NCBI GenBank assembly: GCA_030040695.1
Contig: JASHTE010000279.1
Location: 1-13,008 of the forward strand
Length of the DNA stretch: 13,008 bases
From: Vulcanimicrobiota bacterium
Lineage (GTDB): Bacteria; Vulcanimicrobiota; Vulcanimicrobiia; Vulcanimicrobiales; Vulcanimicrobiaceae
Direction: 5' to 3'
The notes under the pieces were generated by a model. It ran no database searches. It worked only from the letters and a program-made list of their open reading frames with translations, and was not told the DNA's origin. Below are positions 6,147-13,008 of this stretch, piece by piece (position 1 is the stretch's first letter; every line of letters starts with the position of its first letter). A program made the translations under genes and the position numbers.

Positions 6147-6578
6147 GTGTTTCTCTATCCGGACGGGACGCTCGTCATCCAACTCATCAACTTCGCGATC
6201 TTCTTTGCGATCTTGAACGTCGTGTTCTTGCGCCCGGTCGGCGCGGCGATACGGCGTCGCCGTGAGTACATCAACAGCCTCGTTACCGATTACGACGCGC
6301 ATCAGGCCGATGCGAAGAAGCTTCGCGAGGAGGCAGAGGGCGTGCGTACTACCGCGCGCCGCGCCGCCGAGCACCATATCGCCGCTGCTCGCGCGGAAGC
6401 CTCGAACGAGGCAGCCGCGCTCTCCGCGAAGTACGCGCAAGAGGGTCAGCGGATCGTCGAAGACGCGACGAACACCGCGGCCGAAGAGTTCGACGCCGCA
6501 CGCACGAGCGGCGACGAGCTCGCGCGCCAGCTGGCAGAGATGATGATCGATCGGGTGATGACGGAGAGCGTTGCGTGA
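6147..6578 (+). CDS. atpF: F-type ATP synthase subunit b (first copy, b'-like)
   Basis: Peripheral-stalk subunit: one N-terminal membrane helix (about residues 8-28, within LVIQLINFAIFFAILNVVFL) followed by RPVGAAIRRRREYI and a long charged, alanine-rich coiled coil to the end at 143. GTG is the start, with MFLYPDGTLVIQLINF matching how b/b' proteins begin with a short acidic lead before the helix. A second, different b-type gene follows immediately, so the stalk is presumably a b/b' heterodimer as in cyanobacteria, chloroplasts and many alphaproteobacteria. Which of the two is b' cannot be settled by eye. The Shine-Dalgarno is weak (agaaac), so coupling to atpE is likely. The TGA overlaps the next GTG. 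Confidence 0.9.
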   Translation: MFLYPDGTLVIQLINFAIFFAILNVVFLRPVGAAIRRRREYINSLVTDYDAHQADAKKLREEAEGVRTTARRAAEHHIAAARAEASNEAAALSAKYAQEGQRIVEDATNTAAEEFDAARTSGDELARQLAEMMIDRVMTESVA

Positions 6579-7072
6579 CGAGCCAGTTTTACGTCCAGGT
6601 GGCGATCTGGAGCCAAGTCGCCTCCACCGTGCTCTTCCTCGCGGCGCTCGTCTATATCTGGATACGCTGGCTCCAGCCGACGGTGCTCGCGGCGCAAGAG
6701 CGCAGCAACCAGCAGATCGCGGAGGCCGAGCACCGCCGCGACGTCGCACGAGAGGCGTTGCAGGCACTGCGCGAGGAGATCGAGGGAGCGAAAGCCGATG
6801 CCGAGCTCATTCGCGCTCGCGCCGAGACGCAAGCCGACGTCGAGCGTCGCGCACTGCTCGAGGAGACGCGCGAAGCGGGAGAGCGCGGGCTCCGGAACGC
6901 GCGCGGCGAGCTCGCCCGCGCACGCGAGGCTGCACGCACGCGGCTGCGCGAGGAAATGCTCGCCCGCGCCCTCCAAGAGGCGCGAAGCGAGGCGCAGCGG
7001 CGGATCGACAAGGCGCGCAACGAGAAGATCGTCGACCGTTTCCTCGTGACGTTGGAGAGAGCGGCGCAATAA
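6575..7072 (+). CDS. atpF: F-type ATP synthase subunit b (second copy)
   Basis: A 165-residue b-type stalk protein with a membrane helix at about residues 8-31 (YVQVAIWSQVASTVLFLAAL, then VYIWIRWLQP). A nearly uninterrupted Glu/Arg/Ala heptad-like coiled coil follows to the C terminus, which ends KIVDRFLVTLERAAQ. It differs strongly from the preceding b gene in sequence, so this is not a recent duplication. The end resembles b subunits that contact delta. The GTG start overlaps the previous stop as GTGA, and the TAA overlaps the atpH ATG as TAATG, so three genes are translationally chained. The arginine-rich codons produce a long shadow frame running on into atpH in another phase, which is not a fusion gene. 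Confidence 0.88.
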   Translation: MTSQFYVQVAIWSQVASTVLFLAALVYIWIRWLQPTVLAAQERSNQQIAEAEHRRDVAREALQALREEIEGAKADAELIRARAETQADVERRALLEETREAGERGLRNARGELARAREAARTRLREEMLARALQEARSEAQRRIDKARNEKIVDRFLVTLERAAQ

Positions 7073-7614
7073 TGGTGAATCGGACGCTCGCGCGCCGCTA
7101 TGCGAGTGCGGTCTACGCGCTCGCCGCAGAGGCGAGCGCGACCGAGCGTGTCGGCCGGCAGCTGGCAGGCATCTGCGAGGCAATCAACGCAGACGCGGCG
7201 ACGCAGCAGTTCTTTCTCGCGCCGGTGATCGACCGGTACCGGAAGGAGCGCGTGCTGAGCAGCGTCTTCGAGGGGCGCGTCGACCCGATCGCGCTTCATA
7301 CGCTCCTGCTGCTCGTGCGCAAGCACCGCGAAAGCCTGCTCCAAACGGTTCTCGAAGAGTACCGCGCGCTCGACATGAGTGCCCACGGAATCGAACCGTT
7401 GACGATCATCTCGGCGCGCCCGCTCTCCGGCCAGGAACTCGACCAGGTGAAGGAACGCGTCGAAAGCGTCTACGGGCGTCGCTTCGTGTCACAGCTGGTC
7501 GTCAACCCCACCCTCATCGGTGGGTTGCGCATCGTCATGGGCGACCGCCGTATCGACGGTACCATCGAGGGCAGGCTCGAGCAGCTCGCGCGGAGCCTCG
7601 CAGCAACACAGTGA
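7072..7614 (+). CDS. atpH: F-type ATP synthase subunit delta (OSCP)
   Basis: Connects the b/b' stalk to the top of the alpha/beta hexamer. 180 residues, the usual length. The N-terminal helical domain begins [16 protein letters not shown], the classic delta start. The C-terminal domain has the family signature [20 protein letters not shown] at about residues 144-163, followed by the closing helix [11 protein letters not shown]. The ATG overlaps the stop of the second b gene (TAATG). The stop is followed by a 25-base gap holding only the atpA ribosome binding site. Confidence 0.96.
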   Translation: MVNRTLARRYASAVYALAAEASATERVGRQLAGICEAINADAATQQFFLAPVIDRYRKERVLSSVFEGRVDPIALHTLLLLVRKHRESLLQTVLEEYRALDMSAHGIEPLTIISARPLSGQELDQVKERVESVYGRRFVSQLVVNPTLIGGLRIVMGDRRIDGTIEGRLEQLARSLAATQ

Positions 7615-7626
7615 TTCTCATAGCGC

Positions 7627-7634
7627 AAAAGGGG
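7627..7634 (+). promoter_or_regulatory. Shine-Dalgarno of atpA
   Basis: The purine run aaaagggg lies 5 bases before ATG 7640. It selects this start over longer in-frame extensions reaching back to 7520 inside atpH, and it agrees with the conserved alpha N terminus. Confidence 0.7.
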
Positions 7635-7639
7635 TGGCA

Positions 7640-9139
7640 ATGATCAATGCGGATGAAATAGCCGGTCTGCTGAAATCGCAGATCGCAAACTTCAAGAGCG
7701 AGCTGCAAGAAGATGAAGTCGGCACGGTGATCGAGGTTGGCGCAAATCTCGCGCGCATCTACGGCCTTCGGGGCGTGCGCTTCTCCGAGCTCGTCGAGTT
7801 TCCGAACGGGCTGCAAGGTGTCGCGCTGAACCTCGAAGAGGACAACGTCGGCGTCGTCATTATGGGTTCCGACGCTCAGATCCAAGAGGGCGACCGCGTG
7901 CGGCGCACCGGGCGAATCGCCTCGGTTCCCGTCGGCGAAGCGCTCCTCGGACGCGTCGTCGATCCGCTCGGCAACGCCGTCGACGGCAAGGGGAAGATCG
8001 AGGCGACGCGTTTGCGTACCGTAGAAAATACCGCGCCGAGCGTCGTGCAACGCCGTCCGGTCTTTCAGCCGCTGCAGACCGGAATCCGTGCCATCGACGC
8101 GCTCATTCCCATCGGCAAGGGGCAGCGCGAACTCATCATCGGCGATCGCTCCACAGGCAAGACCGCGCTCGCCATCGACGCAATCATCAATCAGAAGGGC
8201 AAGAACGTCTTCTGCATCTACGTCGCGATCGGGCAAAAAAACTCCACCGTCTCCGCGCTCTCTCAAGTGCTCGAGCAGAAGGGTGCAATGGAGTACACGA
8301 CGATCGTGACCGTAAGCCCGTCGGATGCCGCTGCGCTGCGTTGGATCGCGCCGTACGCGGGTTGCGCGATGGCCGAAGACCTCATGTACGCGGGCAAAGA
8401 CGTGCTCGTGGTGTATGATGATCTCACGAAGCACGCGCAGGCCTACCGCGAGATGTCGCTGCTCCTGCGACGTCCGCCGGGACGCGAAGCCTACCCCGGC
8501 GACGTGTTTTATCTGCACTCACGCCTCCTGGAACGTGCGGCGAAGCTGGACGACGGGATGGGCGGCGGTTCGATGACCGCGCTGCCGATCATCGAGACGC
8601 AAGCCGGCGATTTCTCCGCCTACATTCCGACGAACGTGATCTCGATCACCGATGGACAAATCTATTTGACGCCGAGTCTGTTCTTCCAGGGCATTCGCCC
8701 AGCGATCGACGTGGGGCTCTCGGTCTCGCGCGTCGGTGGTGCGGCACAGACGAAGGCGATGAAATCCGTCGCAGGCCAGTTGAAGCTCGAGCTCGCGCAG
8801 TACCGCGACCTCGCCGCTTTCGCGAAACTCGCAAGCGACCTCGACAAAGCCACCCAGGTCCAGCTGCAGCGCGGTGAGAAGCTGACCGAGCTCTTGAAGC
8901 AGCCTCAGTATCAACCGCAGCCGGTCGAAGATCAGGTTATCCTCCTCTATGCCGGAACGCAAGGCTTTGTCAACGATATCGAGACGCGGCGCTTGCAAAA
9001 CTGGGCGACGGGCGTGATCCAAGTGATACACGAAAAGCACCCCGAGATCCCGAGTGCGATCGCACAGTCGAGCCAGCTCTCCGATGAGACGAAGAAGCAG
9101 CTCGACGCGGCGCTCACCGAGTTCAACAGGTCGTTCTGA
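7640..9139 (+). CDS. atpA: F-type ATP synthase subunit alpha
   Basis: Non-catalytic nucleotide-binding subunit of F1. 499 residues. The N terminus [15 protein letters not shown] and the barrel domain with [17 protein letters not shown] are standard. The P-loop is GDRSTGKT at 168-175 (Lys174); the family consensus is GDRQTGKT, so Ser171 replaces the usual Gln. Next come [12 protein letters not shown], the Walker B region [12 protein letters not shown] (255-266), and [20 protein letters not shown]. The arginine finger is Arg364 in [10 protein letters not shown]. The C-terminal helical domain ends in [11 protein letters not shown] 7640 is chosen from the aaaagggg ribosome site and the conserved start; the frame is open further upstream inside atpH but without homology. 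Confidence 0.98.
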   Translation: MINADEIAGLLKSQIANFKSELQEDEVGTVIEVGANLARIYGLRGVRFSELVEFPNGLQGVALNLEEDNVGVVIMGSDAQIQEGDRVRRTGRIASVPVGEALLGRVVDPLGNAVDGKGKIEATRLRTVENTAPSVVQRRPVFQPLQTGIRAIDALIPIGKGQRELIIGDRSTGKTALAIDAIINQKGKNVFCIYVAIGQKNSTVSALSQVLEQKGAMEYTTIVTVSPSDAAALRWIAPYAGCAMAEDLMYAGKDVLVVYDDLTKHAQAYREMSLLLRRPPGREAYPGDVFYLHSRLLERAAKLDDGMGGGSMTALPIIETQAGDFSAYIPTNVISITDGQIYLTPSLFFQGIRPAIDVGLSVSRVGGAAQTKAMKSVAGQLKLELAQYRDLAAFAKLASDLDKATQVQLQRGEKLTELLKQPQYQPQPVEDQVILLYAGTQGFVNDIETRRLQNWATGVIQVIHEKHPEIPSAIAQSSQLSDETKKQLDAALTEFNRSF

Positions 9140-9145
9140 AGATCG

Positions 9146-10009
9146 ATGCCGACCGTCCGCGAGCTGCGCGATCGAATTCGCTCGTTGAAGAATACGCAGC
9201 AGATCACCAAGGCGATGAAACAGGTCGCCGCGGCGAAGATCCGGCGCGCCGAGGCCGCGCAACGACGCGCGCAGCCGTACGCGCAAACGTTGAGCGAGAT
9301 GCTGCGCGATCTCGCGGCTGCCGTCTCCGTGGTCGATCACCCCTTCATGCGCGAAGGGAAGGTGGGTGCACCCTCCGGCGTTATCCTCATGACCGCCGAC
9401 AAGGGCCTCGCCGGCGCGTTCAACTCGAACCTGATTCACGCGGCGGAGCTCTACGCGCAGGAGCACGCCGGCACGCGTTTCTACACCGTTGGCCTCAAGG
9501 GGCGCAACGCCGTTCGGCGGTGGGGGCAGCGCGAGCATCCGACGTGGACGCTCGGCGCGGGGAAACTCGCGACGGCACGCGAGGTCGCAGCGCGTACGGA
9601 GAGTGACTTTAGAAGCGGTGATGTCGGCCAGGTCGTTCTCATCTCTTCGAAGCTCATCTCGATGATGTCGCAACGGCCGCAGACCCGGCGTCTCGTTCCG
9701 GTCGTGAAGGACGAGCTCGCCGGCGGCGAGGCCGCGCGGGCAAAAGGTGCGGTCGAGTTCCTCCCCTCGCCGGAGTTCGTGCTCTCGGCGCTCTTGCCGA
9801 AGTATCTCGAGTTCACGCTCTACTCCGCGATGCTCGAGACCGACGCGGCCTTCTTCGCCGCGCAGCTCATCGCGATGTCGAATGCGACCGACAATGCCGG
9901 GAAGGCGATCGACAGCCTTACGATAGAGATGAACAACGCACGTCAAGCTGCGATCACCAAAGAGTTGCTTGAAATCGTCGCCGGCGCGGAAGCGCTCGGT
10001 GTTGAATAA
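9146..10009 (+). CDS. atpG: F-type ATP synthase subunit gamma
   Basis: Central rotor shaft of F1. 287 residues, typical for bacteria. N-terminal coiled-coil helix PTVRELRDRIRSLKNTQQITKAMKQVAAAKIRRA in pieces: RSLKNTQQITKAM (12-24) is the hallmark, with Met24 at the functionally important gamma-Met position. The Rossmann-like middle domain includes MTADKGLAGAFNSN (82-95). The C-terminal helix carries SNATDNAGKAIDSL and ARQAAITKELLEIVAGAEAL. There is no plant/cyanobacterial-type regulatory insert. Starts 6 bases after the atpA stop with a modest gaag ribosome site. The TAA is followed by aggaagagag serving atpD. Confidence 0.97.
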   Translation: MPTVRELRDRIRSLKNTQQITKAMKQVAAAKIRRAEAAQRRAQPYAQTLSEMLRDLAAAVSVVDHPFMREGKVGAPSGVILMTADKGLAGAFNSNLIHAAELYAQEHAGTRFYTVGLKGRNAVRRWGQREHPTWTLGAGKLATAREVAARTESDFRSGDVGQVVLISSKLISMMSQRPQTRRLVPVVKDELAGGEAARAKGAVEFLPSPEFVLSALLPKYLEFTLYSAMLETDAAFFAAQLIAMSNATDNAGKAIDSLTIEMNNARQAAITKELLEIVAGAEALGVE

Positions 10010-11485
<1,476 letters not shown>

Positions 11486-11487
11486 GC

Positions 11488-11868
11488 ATGGCGGCGACCG
11501 TTCCGTTCAAGCTCATTACGCCCGCCGAAATCGTCTTCGACGGCGAGGCGGAGCTCGTGATCGTCGTCACGACAGAGGGTGAGGAGGGCATCCTGCCGCA
11601 GCACGCGCCGCTGCTCGCGGCGCTACGTCCGGGGGTGCTGCGTGCAAACCTCGCGCGGGAGAGTGCAACCGAGCGACTCGAGCTCGCAACCCGCGCCGGC
11701 TTCGTGCAAGCGCTCCCCGACCGCGTCACGGTACTCGTGGACGAGGCCGTGCGCTTCGAGGATGTCGACGTTACGAAGACGCGCGAGGAGCTCGCTGCCG
11801 CCGTTGCCGCCGCTGACCGCCCGGAAGAGGAGTTCGCGCAGGCGAAACTTCGCCTCACCGGCCATTAG
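11488..11868 (+). CDS. atpC: F-type ATP synthase subunit epsilon
   Basis: Rotor-foot subunit coupling gamma to the c-ring and often inhibiting ATP hydrolysis. 126 residues. The N-terminal beta-sandwich is standard: FKLITPAEIVFDGEAE, GEEGILPQHAPLLAALRPG and RAGFVQALPDRVTVLVDEA. The C-terminal helical part (from about residue 90, KTREELAAAVAAADRPEEEF, then AQAKLRLTGH) is shorter than the 133-139-residue family examples. Helix 2 ends after KLRL, so an inhibitory extended form may be weaker; that is inference. The ATG starts 2 bases after the atpD TAG, and no Shine-Dalgarno separate from atpD coding sequence is evident. Last gene of the ATP synthase set. Confidence 0.95.
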   Translation: MAATVPFKLITPAEIVFDGEAELVIVVTTEGEEGILPQHAPLLAALRPGVLRANLARESATERLELATRAGFVQALPDRVTVLVDEAVRFEDVDVTKTREELAAAVAAADRPEEEFAQAKLRLTGH

Positions 11869-11876
11869 GTTCCCAA

Positions 11877-11899
11877 GTAGGCCTACCATAACGGTAGGG
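11877..11899 (+). promoter_or_regulatory. Palindrome and hairpin before murA, overlapping its probable ribosome site
   Basis: In the 36-base atpC-murA gap, gtaggcctac (11877-11886) is a perfect 10-base palindrome. The hexamer cctacc (11882-11887) can pair with ggtagg (11893-11898) across a 5-base loop. The 3' arm, extended to ggtaggg, is the only Shine-Dalgarno-like string before GTG 11905, 5 bases away. There is no T-run after the hairpin, so it is not a classical terminator. A role in sequestering the murA ribosome site, or as a dimeric operator, is a guess. Confidence 0.4.
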
Positions 11900-11904
11900 C
11901 GTAA

Positions 11905-13008
11905 GTGACGACGGATATGCTCGACCGCTTGGAGACGACGCTGCGCATTCGCGGCGGCGCGCGCCTGGAAGGATCGGTTCCGACGCACGGCGCGAAAAAC
12001 GCCGCGCTCCCGATCATGGCTGCCTCGCTCCTCGCGAGAACGCCGGTGACGCTTCACCGCGTGCCGCGCATCACCGACGTCTCGGTTATGTGGTCGCTGC
12101 TCGAGGCGCTCGGCGCGCGCATTCGCTATGAGGGCGATCACACGATCACGATCGACGCGAGCAACGTCTCGTCGTTTCGCGCCCCTTACACGCTCGTTCG
12201 CAAGCTCGCGGCGTCCTTCGATATCGTTGGGCCGCTGCTCGGACGCTTTCGTCGCGCGGAGGTGCCGCTTCCCGGCGGTTGCGTCCTCGGGACGCGCGCT
12301 ACCGACATGCACGAGCAAGCCTTCGTCGCGCTCGGCTGCGAGGTACGCAACGCACACGGATACTTGATCGCGCACTCTCGCCGGAAGAGGCTGCACGGTG
12401 CGCCGATCGAATTTCGGATGCCCAGCGTCGGCGCTACGAAGAACGCGATGCTGAGCGCAGTGCTCGCCGAAGGAACGACGACGCTCTCGAACGTCGCGAT
12501 GGAACCGGAGGTCGTCGACCTCGCGAACTTTCTCGTCGCAATGGGCGCAAAGATCTCAGGTGCGGGCACGGACACGATGGTCGTGGACGGTGTGCGCGAA
12601 CTGCGCGGCGTGGAGTACGAAATCATTCCCGACCGCATCGTCACTGGCACCTTGCTCTTCGCCGGCGCGGTGACGCGTGGTGACGTAACGGTAACAGCGA
12701 CGCGACCGGAGCACTTGAGCGCGGAGATCGAGCGCCTCGTCGAGTGCGGTGCGGAAATAACGAGCGGAGATGACTGGGTGCGGTTGCGGGCAGACTCGAT
12801 CAAGGGCGGCACCAGCATCATTACGGCGCCGTACCCCGGCTTTGCCACGGACCTCCAGCCGCAAGCGGTTGCGTTTCTCTGCACGGCTCCGGGGACGAGC
12901 GTCGTCGAGGAGTCGATCTTCAACGCGCGCTTCTCCTACGTGAACGAGCTCGCCCGCATGGGCGCCGACGTCAAGGTCGCGATGGAGAGCAACGCCGCGG
13001 TGATCAAG
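11905..13008 (+). CDS. murA: UDP-N-acetylglucosamine 1-carboxyvinyltransferase (MurA), 3' end outside window
   Basis: First committed step of peptidoglycan synthesis: transfer of enolpyruvate from PEP to UDP-GlcNAc in the cytoplasm; target of fosfomycin. 368 residues are visible of about 420. The catalytic Lys-Asn is in GAKNAALPI (Lys31, Asn32). The fosfomycin-reactive Cys126 is in PGGCVLGTRATDMH, with Arg131 equal to E. coli Arg120. PSVGAT, EPEVVDLANFL, PDRIVTGTL, FATDLQPQ (the E. coli Asp305 position) and RFSYVNELARMGA are all present. Two departures: Ala102 stands where E. coli has Arg91 (KLAAS against TMRAS), and RAT replaces RPV after the glycine-rich loop. GTG 11905 is preferred; ATG 11917 is an alternative. 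Adjacent to the atp operon as in Bacillus murAA. Confidence 0.92.
   Translation, partial: MTTDMLDRLETTLRIRGGARLEGSVPTHGAKNAALPIMAASLLARTPVTLHRVPRITDVSVMWSLLEALGARIRYEGDHTITIDASNVSSFRAPYTLVRKLAASFDIVGPLLGRFRRAEVPLPGGCVLGTRATDMHEQAFVALGCEVRNAHGYLIAHSRRKRLHGAPIEFRMPSVGATKNAMLSAVLAEGTTTLSNVAMEPEVVDLANFLVAMGAKISGAGTDTMVVDGVRELRGVEYEIIPDRIVTGTLLFAGAVTRGDVTVTATRPEHLSAEIERLVECGAEITSGDDWVRLRADSIKGGTSIITAPYPGFATDLQPQAVAFLCTAPGTSVVEESIFNARFSYVNELARMGADVKVAMESNAAVIK

Noticed and set aside
6571..7614. A 347-codon plus-strand frame that could look like a b-delta fusion
   Set aside because: The first half is an off-frame reading of the second b gene. The delta gene has its own ATG at 7072 with a TAATG overlap and a canonical N terminus.

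Overview
The window is a compact, single-strand stretch of bacterial core genome. All 16 genes lie on the + strand, gaps are at most about 50 bases, and several neighbours overlap by GTGA or TAATG. Codons are G/C-rich at third positions, and GTG starts are frequent, with one probable TTG. The order glyA - upp - comEB - wecA/tagO-like - wecB/mnaA - atpI - atpBE(F)(F')HAGDC - murA closely resembles the ancestral arrangement known from Firmicutes (glyA-ywlG-upp-mnaA-atp-murAA in Bacillus). The high GC and the presence of two different b-type subunits fit a high-GC lineage outside classical Firmicutes. Candidates are Candidatus Eremiobacterota/WPS-2, Chloroflexota or a relative; this is an inference with low certainty at phylum level.

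Bases 1-2498 hold one-carbon and pyrimidine metabolism: the 3' part of glyA, a small VOC/glyoxalase-fold gene, upp and a dCMP deaminase. GlyA makes methylene-THF and the deaminase makes dUMP, the two substrates of thymidylate synthase; Upp salvages uracil. A short dispersed-repeat-like sequence sits between upp and the deaminase gene and supplies the deaminase start codon.

Bases 2495-4742 hold envelope-glycan genes: a polyprenyl-phosphate GlcNAc-1-phosphate transferase gene (WecA/TagO family) and a UDP-GlcNAc 2-epimerase. The transferase gene is broken by an in-frame TGA immediately before its conserved Asp-Asp motif. Together these two would start an undecaprenyl-linked polymer and provide UDP-ManNAc.

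Bases 4739-11868 are a complete F-type ATP synthase operon: an AtpI-like protein, a, c, b (b'-like), second b, delta, alpha, gamma, beta and epsilon. The c subunit has the proton-type Glu without the Ser/Thr of sodium c-rings, but carries an extra Asp in helix 1, as mycobacteria do. Subunits a, alpha, beta and epsilon each show a local deviation worth checking. Bases 11905-13008 are the 5' part of murA, whose product has Ala at a normally conserved active-site Arg position.

I see no mobile element, CRISPR array, tRNA, rRNA or defence system. No stretch over 300 bases lacks a gene. The window is mostly ordinary housekeeping DNA; the points of interest are local oddities inside conserved genes.
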